A stretch of DNA of 64,000 nucleotides. Source: Candidatus Sphingomonas colombiensis (GTDB taxonomy: Bacteria; Pseudomonadota; Alphaproteobacteria; Sphingomonadales; Sphingomonadaceae). The stretch lies in contig CP119315.1 in NCBI GenBank assembly GCA_029202845.1, positions 3,379,001-3,443,000 of the forward strand, given 5' to 3'. The notes beneath the pieces were generated by a model. The model saw only the letters and a program-made list of their open reading frames with translations, did no database searches and had not been told where the DNA came from. Position numbers and translations under genes: made by a program. Below are positions 25,681-34,720 of the stretch, piece after piece. Position 1 is the first letter of the stretch, and each line of letters begins with the position of its first letter.

Positions 25681-27090
25681 TCAATCGTCCAGCACCCAGG
25701 TATCCTTCACGCCGCCGCCCTGCGAAGAGTTCACCACCAGCGAGCCTTCGGTCAGTGCCACGCGCGTCAGGCCGCCGGGGACCAGCCGCATCCGCTTGCC
25801 GACAAGGCAATAAGGACGGAAATCGACATGGCGGCCGACGATCTCCTTGTGACCGAGCACGGGGGCGGTCGAGAGATCGAGGGTCGGTTGCGCGATGAAA
25901 TCGGCTGGGTCGGCGCGGATGCGATCGGCATAAGCGGCGATCTCCGCGCGCGTCGCCTTCGGCCCGATCAGCATCCCGTAACCGCCCGAGCCATGCACCT
26001 CTTTCGCGACCAGCTGGTCAAGGTTTTCCAGGACATGCGCGCATTCGTCGGGCAGCGCGCAGCGCCACGTCGGCACATTCTCCAGGATCGGCGTTTCCGA
26101 CAGGTAGAAACGGATCATCTCCGGCACGAAGAGGTAGATCGCCTTGTCGTCGGCAATCCCGGCACCGGGCGCCGAGCATAACGTTACCCCACCCGCGCGA
26201 TAGGCACCGAACAAACCCGGCACGCCGAGCATCGAATCCGCTCGGAAGGTCAACGGGTCGATGTAATCGTCGTCGATCCGCCGATAGATTACGTCGACGC
26301 GCTTCGGGCCATGCGTGGTTTTCATCCACACCTTGTCCTCGTCGACATAAAGATCCATCGGCTCGACCAGTTCGACGCCCATCAGGTCGGCAAGGAAGCT
26401 GTGCTCGTAATACGCTGAGTTGAACGGGCCGGGCGTCAGCACCACCACCGTCGGGTCGCTGCCGGCACCAGCCGGCGCCACTTCCTTCAGCGTCGCGAGC
26501 AGATCGTTAGGATAGGAATCGACCGGCGCCACGCGCGTCGATCCGAACAATTCGGGGAACATGCGCTGCATGATCTCCCGGTTTTCGAGCATGTAGCTTA
26601 CGCCTGACGGGGTGCGACAATTGTCCTCAAGCACCTGAAATCCGCCCTCGCCTGTGCGGATGATGTCGATGCCGACAATATGACTGTAAACCCCGCCTGG
26701 CGGATCGAAACCGATCATTTCCGGGAGGAAGGCGCGGTTGCGATAAACAAGTTCGCTCGGCACGATCCCGGCGCGAATGATCTCTCCACGATGATAGACA
26801 TCGTAGATAAAGGCGTTGAGCGCCTGCGCGCGTTGCCGGATACCGCGATCGAGCGTGCGCCACTCCGCACCAGAGAACACCCGCGGCAACAGATCAAAGG
26901 GAATGAGCCTTTCCGGATCACCGCCCTCGCCATAGACCGCAAACGTGATGCCGATCCGGCGAAAGATGGTTTCGGCTTCCTTCAGCCGCGCGTTGAGCCT
27001 TTCGATCCCGACTTCGTAAATCCAGCGCTGAACTTCGGCATAACAAGGCCGAACCACCGCAGACTGATCGGTCATCTCGAAAAAGGCCAT
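25681..27090 (-). CDS. Circularly permuted ATP-grasp ligase of the Anbu operon
   Basis: A 469-residue protein of the circularly permuted ATP-grasp type 2 family (DUF404/DUF407). Motifs visible by eye include VLEDNCRTPSGVSYMLENR, GVYSHIVGID and VYRRIDDDYIDPL, plus the C-terminal GSGGYGMLIGP nucleotide-binding stretch. ATP-grasp enzymes form amide bonds through acyl-phosphates, so this is the likely peptide ligase of the operon. I chose ATG 27090, preceded by GGAG at a good distance; a longer in-frame start at 27165 lacks that support. First gene of the four-gene Anbu operon. Confidence 0.9.
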   Translation of the reverse strand: MAFFEMTDQSAVVRPCYAEVQRWIYEVGIERLNARLKEAETIFRRIGITFAVYGEGGDPERLIPFDLLPRVFSGAEWRTLDRGIRQRAQALNAFIYDVYHRGEIIRAGIVPSELVYRNRAFLPEMIGFDPPGGVYSHIVGIDIIRTGEGGFQVLEDNCRTPSGVSYMLENREIMQRMFPELFGSTRVAPVDSYPNDLLATLKEVAPAGAGSDPTVVVLTPGPFNSAYYEHSFLADLMGVELVEPMDLYVDEDKVWMKTTHGPKRVDVIYRRIDDDYIDPLTFRADSMLGVPGLFGAYRAGGVTLCSAPGAGIADDKAIYLFVPEMIRFYLSETPILENVPTWRCALPDECAHVLENLDQLVAKEVHGSGGYGMLIGPKATRAEIAAYADRIRADPADFIAQPTLDLSTAPVLGHKEIVGRHVDFRPYCLVGKRMRLVPGGLTRVALTEGSLVVNSSQGGGVKDTWVLDD

Positions 27091-27651
27091 CCGCTCTCCT
27101 TCGCTCTCTCCTTCTATGATGCGTTGCACAAAATTATTTGCAAGAGCGAATTTCAGCCGCAGCACTCATCGTTTAATATTTTGAATTTAAACAATATATC
27201 TGCAAAATATCGCCCAAAAAGGTGCGGGGCGGCGCCGGAAATGCGCCGCGTGCGTGGTCCAGCGACTCCGCAGCTGAGAAAAGCGGTGCACCCCATTATG
27301 CGAGCCAGCCATTCCATTGAAAGTAAGCAACTTATCGCCATCGCTCGCATGTCTCTTGGCCGTCCGCTGGCGCCTTCGATGCGCCCCCTTCGCCCCGCGC
27401 CGCGGAATACGAGAGCCGGACTATTTTACGCTCAGCCGCGCATTGAGAGGGTGATCGAAACCAAATCGAGATTGCTCCTTCTACAGGAGCGCCATGGCCA
27501 CGCTTAGAACGAGCCATTTTGAAGTGGTGCGGATCGGGGGAGTTCACTTCCGCACGGGGCGCTGGCCTCATCAAACGGAATGTAGCGATTCAAATCGCGG
27601 TGACGACACGGTGGCGATTGACGCTCAAAACCGCCGAAACCCCAAAAACAT
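27091..27651. other. Non-coding interval upstream of the Anbu operon
   Basis: About 560 bases without a gene I can support. The part next to the ATP-grasp start (27110-27210) is AT-rich and presumably carries the Anbu operon promoter. The rest (27230-27640) has only overlapping frames with poor composition. It separates the Anbu operon from the tRNA-Arg terminator. Confidence 0.5.
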
Positions 27652-27688
27652 AAAAGCCCTGCTAAGCTATTGACTTAGCAGGGCTTTT
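27652..27688 (-). terminator. Intrinsic terminator of tRNA-Arg
   Basis: A 15-bp perfect stem (AAAAGCCCTGCTAAG with CTTAGCAGGGCTTTT) and a 7-base loop lie just 3' of the leftward tRNA. The A/T ends of the stem supply a U-run on either strand, so it may work in both directions. Confidence 0.85.
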
Positions 27689-27690
27689 AA

Positions 27691-27767
27691 TGGCGCGCCC
27701 GGAACGATTCGAACGTCCGACCCTCAGATTCGTAGTCTGATGCTCTATCCAGCTGAGCTACGGGCGC
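27691..27767 (-). tRNA. tRNA-Arg (ACG)
   Basis: On the minus strand the gene begins GCGCCCGTAGCTCAGC. The cloverleaf is complete: 7-bp acceptor stem, D-arm GCTC/GAGC, anticodon loop CTACGAA (anticodon ACG, read as ICG after deamination), 5-base variable loop, T-arm with TTCGAAT, discriminator G and an encoded CCA end. 77 bases in all. Followed by a terminator hairpin. Confidence 0.97.
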
Positions 27768-27851
27768 TTTGGAGGGGCTCCTTTAGAAGGGGGTTTTGAG
27801 TTGCGCAAGAGCGTTGCGAACACTTTTCTTGCTCCGTACAGCTTGCGGGCG

Positions 27852-28349
27852 ATGAAACCCCTTCTTCCCCTTGCCGCGCTGGTGCTTTTGCTCGGTGCGT
27901 GCGCCGAACGCGAATATCCTTCATTGTTGCCGCGCGCCGGTGAACGGCAGGATTTTCGTGAGCCTCCCGCACCGCCGCCCACCCCGGTGACCGCCGATCC
28001 GACGCTTGATTCGCGGATCGCGGCGGCACGTGACGCGCTGAAACAAGCGAGCGACGCGTTTGATACAGCGGCGATTCGTGCCGAGCGCCTGACCAACGCC
28101 GCGAGCAATGCGCCAGCGGGAAGCGATGCGTGGCTCGATGCGCAGACCGCATTGGCCGATCTCGACGCGGCCCATGCCCGCCAAGTCGAGGCGCTAACCG
28201 ATCTCGAGCAACTCGCGTCCGATCGCGCGCTGACGCTGGCGCCAGCCTATGCCGCGCTGGATCAGGCCGTCGCGGATGCTCAGCAGGCGGCGGACGCGTC
28301 CGCTGCGCGAATCGCTTCGCTCCAGCGCCGTCTCGCACCGGCTGGCTGA
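27852..28349 (+). CDS. Small putative lipoprotein with helical C-terminal part
   Basis: A 165-residue protein with a lipoprotein signal (MKPLLPLAALVLLLGACAE; the Cys at residue 17 is the likely lipidation site). A Pro-rich linker (PPAPPPTP) and a long Ala-rich helical, probably coiled-coil region follow. I do not recognise a named family. ATG 27852 starts the signal sequence; an in-frame start 51 bases upstream would bury it. Divergent from tRNA-Arg and convergent with the GNAT gene. Probably envelope-located. Confidence 0.75.
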   Translation: MKPLLPLAALVLLLGACAEREYPSLLPRAGERQDFREPPAPPPTPVTADPTLDSRIAAARDALKQASDAFDTAAIRAERLTNAASNAPAGSDAWLDAQTALADLDAAHARQVEALTDLEQLASDRALTLAPAYAALDQAVADAQQAADASAARIASLQRRLAPAG

Positions 28350-28354
28350 GACGC

Positions 28355-28897
28355 TCAGGCGTCTGGAGCGGGGCGGGTAATCCAATAAGTGAGATGGCGG
28401 CGTAACGGGTCGCCCGGCGCGAGCGACGGATGATCGAAATCGCCGTTCGGATCACGCGTCATGCCAAGGCGGATCATCAGCCCCCAGCTCCGTTCATTGG
28501 CGAGCACGGTGATCGCCGCGATCTGCGGCCAATCGGTGGTCGACCAGGCGTGATCGAGCGCCGCCTGCGCCGCCTCCCGCGCATAACCCTGCCCCCAAGC
28601 CGCACGCGACAGCCGCCAGCCGATTTCGGGCCGCTCGGCGATCGGCGTGCCCGCCGGACCGGGCTTAATTCCGCAGAAGCCCAGAAACGCGCCATCCCCG
28701 CGCCGCTCGACCGCCCAGAAACAGCTACCGATCTTGTCCGCCAGCGCATTCTGCCGCTCGACGACGAGCGCACAATCGTTGCGCGTGGTCGGCGGCCCGA
28801 GGTAACGCATCACCTCCGCATCCTGACCCATCGCGAAAAACGGCTCGATATCCGCGGGCCGCCAGCGCCGCAGCAATAGTCTTGGGGTTTCGATCAC
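28355..28897 (-). CDS. GNAT family N-acetyltransferase
   Basis: A 180-residue protein of the GNAT/RimJ type, starting with the common pattern IETPRLLLRRW. The acetyl-CoA-binding region is around RAAWGQGYAREAAQAAL. I chose GTG 28897 because it overlaps the stop of the upstream GNAT gene (GTGA), matching the overlap between hemB and that gene. An ATG at 28930 would add 11 residues. Substrate unknown. Closely similar in layout to its upstream neighbour, so the pair probably arose by tandem duplication. Confidence 0.85.
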   Translation of the reverse strand: MIETPRLLLRRWRPADIEPFFAMGQDAEVMRYLGPPTTRNDCALVVERQNALADKIGSCFWAVERRGDGAFLGFCGIKPGPAGTPIAERPEIGWRLSRAAWGQGYAREAAQAALDHAWSTTDWPQIAAITVLANERSWGLMIRLGMTRDPNGDFDHPSLAPGDPLRRHLTYWITRPAPDA

Positions 28898-29411
28898 GGC
28901 CGCGCGATCCGGTAAGTCACGGTATCGCACAAAGGGTCGTCCGCCTTGAACAGCGGGTGCTGGAAATCGAGCGCGGGGACGTTCCCCATCCCCAGTCGCT
29001 CCATCAGCCCACGGCTCTTGGCATTGCGGCGCGAAGTTATCGCCACGATCGCCGCATCATCGCGCGTCGCCCATCCCCATGCGATGCTCGCCGCCGCCGC
29101 TTCGCGCGCATAGCCGCCGCCCCAATAAGGCACCGAGAGCATCCAGCCGACCTCAAGCATATCGGCGATCGGGGTATCGGGCGCGCCCGGTTTCAGCCCG
29201 CAGAAACCAATCGTTGCGCCATCCTCGCGCCGTTCAACCACGAAAAAGCCAAGCGGATCGTATGAGGCATGCCGCGCGAGCGCCGCATCGCTGTCTTCGG
29301 CGGTTTTCACCGGCCCGAGATCAATCATCACGCGCGGATCGGCCCACATCGCGTGCAACGGCGCGCGGTCGCGCGGCTCGAAGCGGCGCAGGATCAGCCG
29401 CTCGGTCTCGA

Positions 29412-29415
<4 letters not shown>
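28894..29415 (-). CDS. GNAT family N-acetyltransferase
   Basis: A 173-residue GNAT protein (MIETERLILRRFEPRDRAPL at the start; acetyl-CoA loop around PYWGGGYAREAAAA). The ATG at 29415 overlaps the hemB stop (ATGA), so it is translationally coupled to hemB, and its own stop overlaps the next GNAT start. The acceptor substrate cannot be told. Longer in-frame starts run antiparallel into hemB and are unlikely. Confidence 0.87.
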
Positions 29416-30404
<989 letters not shown>

Positions 30405-30455
30405 GATACCCGGCGACATGCGCCTTCGCGCCGCGCCGGGCAAGTCTTGCGACGG

Positions 30456-31940
30456 CTAGCTCGCCGGCTTCAGATTGGCCGCCGGCTCGATATCGGCATG
30501 GCTGCGCTCATCGACATGCTCCTCCGGCACGAGCAGCCCGCCGCGCCGCCATGGGCCGTAGAGATAATAGGCCGCTGCCAGCACCAGATTCGCCGTCGAG
30601 CCGAGGCCGAAGCTCCACCACAAGGCATCCGCCCCGATCACCGGATTGAGCGCCACCGCCAGCCCCAGCCGCACCGGGAACATCGATATCGCGAGAATCA
30701 CCAGCGGGCCCCAAACCGCGCCATTCGCGCGCACCGCGCCGAACAGCACCATCGTCGCGCCGAACAATACGAAGCCCCAGGTCGCGAGCAGATTGATATG
30801 CTGGGCGATCGGCACCGCCGGGCTGCCGCTGCCGACGAACAGCGCGAGGATCGGGCGATCGAACACCAGCACCAGCAGGACGAGCGCGCCGGTCATCGCG
30901 ACATTATAGATCAGCCCCGCGCGGGTGATGCGCGTCACGCGATCCCAGCGGCCGGCGCCGATATTCTGCGCCGCCATCGCCGATACCGCCGCGCCGATCG
31001 CCATCGCGGGCATCTGGACATAGCCCCACAATTGTTGGGTGATGCCGTAAGCCGCCACCGTTTCGATGCCGTGGCGATTAACCAGCCCCACCATCGCGAG
31101 CGCGGAGGTGGACAGCACCAGCATCTGCGCGCCGATCGGCAATCCCTTGCCCACGATCGTCCGAACGAGCGCCGCGGCGGGAAGGAGGTAGCGCAGTTCC
31201 GCGCCCTTCAGCCGCAACGGCAGATCGCGGCGCTGAATATAGACCACCAGCGCAGCAAGCGCGACGACGTTGGCGATCAGCGTCGCAAGCGCGGAGCCCG
31301 CGATCCCCATGCGCGGGAACGGCCCCATCCCCAGGATCAGCACCGGGTTCAGCCCCGCGTCAAGCACCACGCACAGCCCCATGAACCACAAGGGCGTTAC
31401 TGAATCGCCGGTGCCGCGCAGCCCCATGAACATCAGCACTAGCAGCATCGACGCCGGCAGCCCGAGGAAGATGACACGAAGATAGGCGAGCGCCAGATCG
31501 AACGCGCCGGGCGGTGTGGCGAGGACGCGCAATATCCCGGGCGCAAAAATCCAGCCGAGCGCCGCCACCACGATCGCGGTGCCCAGCACCAGCCCGATCG
31601 CCGATCCGAACGCGCGCCGCGCGCCTTCCACGTCGCGACGACCCCAGCTCTGCCCGACGATGATCGTCGCGGCCATGCCGAAACCGAACACCGCGCCGAA
31701 TGTCAGAAACATGATGATGCTGGCATTGGAGGTCGCCGCCAGGGCCCCCTCGCCCAGAAAGCGCCCGACCCACACCGCGTTGATCGAACCGTTCAACGAT
31801 TGCAGCACATTCGACGCGAGCGTCGGCAGCGCGAACATCAGCAGCGCCGATCCGATCGGCCCCGTCGTCAGATTATGCGAATGCCCGTGCCGCGCGGCGG
31901 GAGGGCCGCGTTCCGCCGATGGTTCATCACGATCCGACAC
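30456..31940 (-). CDS. MATE family efflux transporter
   Basis: A 494-residue protein with about 12 membrane segments, typical of MATE (multidrug and toxin extrusion) carriers, which export cationic compounds with Na+ or H+ antiport. The N-terminal segment PIGSALLMFALPTLASNVLQ and the GFGMAATIIVGQ segment of an early helix match the family. The start is a GTG at 31940. It lies 51 bases upstream of hemB in the same direction and may be co-transcribed. The substrate cannot be inferred. Confidence 0.92.
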   Translation of the reverse strand: MSDRDEPSAERGPPAARHGHSHNLTTGPIGSALLMFALPTLASNVLQSLNGSINAVWVGRFLGEGALAATSNASIIMFLTFGAVFGFGMAATIIVGQSWGRRDVEGARRAFGSAIGLVLGTAIVVAALGWIFAPGILRVLATPPGAFDLALAYLRVIFLGLPASMLLVLMFMGLRGTGDSVTPLWFMGLCVVLDAGLNPVLILGMGPFPRMGIAGSALATLIANVVALAALVVYIQRRDLPLRLKGAELRYLLPAAALVRTIVGKGLPIGAQMLVLSTSALAMVGLVNRHGIETVAAYGITQQLWGYVQMPAMAIGAAVSAMAAQNIGAGRWDRVTRITRAGLIYNVAMTGALVLLVLVFDRPILALFVGSGSPAVPIAQHINLLATWGFVLFGATMVLFGAVRANGAVWGPLVILAISMFPVRLGLAVALNPVIGADALWWSFGLGSTANLVLAAAYYLYGPWRRGGLLVPEEHVDERSHADIEPAANLKPAS

Positions 31941-32041
31941 AGGCGACCTATCCCTTCATGGACGGCAACGATGCCACCCGACTCCATTTTTTCGGGAGCC
32001 TGAGCCAACGCCGCATATTGGCGGCACCGGCTGAGGCTCCC

Positions 32042-34660
32042 TTACCCCAGCCGAGCCAGCGCTGCCGCCAGTCGCTCGGCCTCGGCGGCCTTGTCCGCGT
32101 GATCGGCGCGCGCCTTCTCTACCGCTTCCGGCTTGGCGCGCTCGACGAAGCTCGCATTGCCGAGCCGGGCCGCGAGCGAATCGCGTTCCTTCTCAGCGCC
32201 CGCGATCGCCTTGGCGAGCCGCGCGCGTTCCGCGTCGAGATCGATCACCTCACCGAGACCGAGGCGATAGGTCGCCTCGTCCACCACCACCTGCGCGCTG
32301 CCGCCGCTGACCTCACCCGGCGCGATCCGCGCGAGGCGGGCGATCGTCGCCGCATTGCGCTCCAGCCGTGCGGTGGTTTCGTCTCCGGCATCGGCCACCG
32401 AATATGGCAGCCGCGCACCCGGCGGCACGTTCAGCTCGGTCCGGCTTGAGCGCACCTCACCCACCAGCCGGATCAGCCAGTCGACCTCCGCGGCAGCCTG
32501 CGGATCGATCGCCCGCGCGTCCGCCATCGGCCATTTCGCGACGATCAGTTCATGTTCGCGCGGGGCCAGCGCGTGCCACAATTCCTCGGTGATGAACGGC
32601 ATGAACGGATGGAGCACGACCAGCACCTGATCGAGCACCCAGCCCGCAACGGCGCGCGTCTCATCGTCGATCTGGCCCTTGATCAGTTCCAGATACCAGT
32701 CGCAGAACTGGCTCCACACGAAATGATAGATCGCGTTCGCCGCCGCATCGAACCGATGCTCGGCCAGTGCGAGATCGACCGACTGGATCGCCTTCACGCA
32801 CTCGCCGACGATCCATTTGTTGACCGCTGCGGTCGCCACCGGTGGCTCCAGCGTGGACGATCCGCCGATGCCATTCGCCTGACAGAAGCGGCTGGCGTTC
32901 CACAGTTTGGTCGCGAAGTTGCGATAACCCTCGACCCGCTTCTCATCCATCTTGATGTCGCGGCCTTGGCTTTCCATCGCCGCCATGAAGAAGCGCAGCG
33001 CATCCGCGCCATACTTATCGATCAGCCCCAGCGGATCGACCGTATTGCCCTTGGACTTGGACATCTTCGCGCCATCGGCGGCGCGGACGAGACCGTGCAG
33101 ATAGAGCGTGCGGAACGGCACGTCCTTCATGAAGTGCATACCCTGCATCATCATCCGCGCGTCCCAGAAGAACAGGATGTCGAAGCCGGAAATCAGCACA
33201 TCATTGGGATAGCGGCCGCCGAGCGTGGGATCGGTATTGTCCGGCCAGCCCATCGTCGCGAACGGCCAGAGCGCGGAGGAGAACCATGTGTCCAGGACGT
33301 CCTCGTCCTGACGCAGCGCGACACCTTCGCCAGCCTGCGCCTGCGCATCCTCGGCGCTCTCCGCAACGAAGATCCGGCCATCGTCGGCGAACCACGCCGG
33401 AATCCGATGTCCCCACCACAACTGGCGCGAGACGCACCACGGCTGGATATTCTCCATCCAGTTGAAATAGGTCTTTTCCCACGTCTTGGGCACGATACGT
33501 GTCTTGCCGGAGGTCACCGCCTCGATCGCGGGCTTGGCCAGCGTCGCGGCGTCGACATACCATTGATCGGTCAGCCAAGGCTCGATCACTTCGCCGGAGC
33601 GATCGCCATAAGGCGTCTGGATCACGCGATCCTCGACGCGCTCGAAGAAGCCCTCGTCCTCCAGCCGTTGCACCACCAGCTTGCGGACCCAGAAGCGATC
33701 CTGCCCGAGCAGTTCCGCCGGAATCAGCCCATCGGCGGTCTGCGTCACCTGCGCCTTGGCGTCGAGCATGTTAAGCATCTCACCGGCCTTGAAACCGGCA
33801 CGCTTGCCGACCTCGAAGTCGTTGAAATCATGGCCCGGCGTGATCTTCACCGCGCCCGATCCCAGTTCCGGATCGGCATGTTCGTCGGCGATGATCGGGA
33901 TCAGGCGCCCGGTGATCGGCAGGCGCACCTGCTTGCCGATCAGCGCCTTGTAGCGATCATCCTCCGGGTTCACCGCCACCGCCATATCGGCGAGCATCGT
34001 CTCCGGCCGCGTCGTCGCGACCGAGATGAACCCGCTGCCGTCCGCCAGCGGATAGCGCAGGTGCCAGAACTTGCCCTGAATCTCGCGGGTTTCGACCTCC
34101 AGATCGCTGATCGCGGTGCCGAGGCCCGGATCCCAGTTCACCAGCCGCTTGTCGCGATAGATCAGGCCCTGCTTGTGCAGGTCGACGAACACCTTCAGCA
34201 CCGCCTTGCTGAAGCCTTCGTCCATCGTGAACCGCTCGTTCGCCCAATCCATCGAGCAGCCGAGCCGGCGGAGCTGGCGCGTGATCGCGCCGCCGCTTTC
34301 CGCCTTCCATTCCCACACCTTGGCGACGAACTCATCGCGGGTGAAATCCGTGCGCTTCTGCTGGCGCTCGCCCATCTGGCGCTCGACCACCATCTGTGTC
34401 GCGATGCCGGCGTGATCGGTGCCGACCACCCACAAGGCATCCTTGCCCTTCAGCCGCGCGTGCCGCGTCAGGATATCCTGCAACGTATTGTCGAGCGCGT
34501 GCCCGATGTGCAGCGAGCCGGTGACGTTCGGCGGCGGATTGACAATCGTCCATGGCTCCGCGCCCGGCCGGTCGGGGCGGAACAGGCCCTTATCCTCCCA
34601 ATGGCTGTACCAGCGGGACTCAATGGCGGCGGGGTCGAAGGTCTTGGGCAGTTCGGTCAT
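32042..34660 (-). CDS. valS: Valyl-tRNA synthetase
   Basis: An 872-residue class I aminoacyl-tRNA synthetase. The HIGH motif is in PPPNVTGSLHIGHALDNTLQ, the KMSKS motif is in DGAKMSKSKGNTVDP, and a C-terminal coiled-coil arm (about the last 65 residues, rich in Ala, Glu and Arg) is typical of ValS. It charges tRNA-Val and carries an editing domain for misactivated threonine. I chose ATG 34660 (MTELPKTFDP), the usual N-terminus; an in-frame start six codons upstream is less likely. Downstream of the PIMT-TolC-PopZ group, with an S9 peptidase gene in between. Confidence 0.97.
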   Translation of the reverse strand: MTELPKTFDPAAIESRWYSHWEDKGLFRPDRPGAEPWTIVNPPPNVTGSLHIGHALDNTLQDILTRHARLKGKDALWVVGTDHAGIATQMVVERQMGERQQKRTDFTRDEFVAKVWEWKAESGGAITRQLRRLGCSMDWANERFTMDEGFSKAVLKVFVDLHKQGLIYRDKRLVNWDPGLGTAISDLEVETREIQGKFWHLRYPLADGSGFISVATTRPETMLADMAVAVNPEDDRYKALIGKQVRLPITGRLIPIIADEHADPELGSGAVKITPGHDFNDFEVGKRAGFKAGEMLNMLDAKAQVTQTADGLIPAELLGQDRFWVRKLVVQRLEDEGFFERVEDRVIQTPYGDRSGEVIEPWLTDQWYVDAATLAKPAIEAVTSGKTRIVPKTWEKTYFNWMENIQPWCVSRQLWWGHRIPAWFADDGRIFVAESAEDAQAQAGEGVALRQDEDVLDTWFSSALWPFATMGWPDNTDPTLGGRYPNDVLISGFDILFFWDARMMMQGMHFMKDVPFRTLYLHGLVRAADGAKMSKSKGNTVDPLGLIDKYGADALRFFMAAMESQGRDIKMDEKRVEGYRNFATKLWNASRFCQANGIGGSSTLEPPVATAAVNKWIVGECVKAIQSVDLALAEHRFDAAANAIYHFVWSQFCDWYLELIKGQIDDETRAVAGWVLDQVLVVLHPFMPFITEELWHALAPREHELIVAKWPMADARAIDPQAAAEVDWLIRLVGEVRSSRTELNVPPGARLPYSVADAGDETTARLERNAATIARLARIAPGEVSGGSAQVVVDEATYRLGLGEVIDLDAERARLAKAIAGAEKERDSLAARLGNASFVERAKPEAVEKARADHADKAAEAERLAAALARLG

Positions 34661-34720
34661 GGCGCCGGCTTTAGCCACGAAGCGGCAAAAGAAAAGCCGG
34701 CGCGCACGATCGGATGCGCG

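Noticed and set aside
27166..27640. Small frames in the gap before tRNA-Arg
   Set aside because: No ribosome sites, poor composition and no overlap logic; treated as non-coding.
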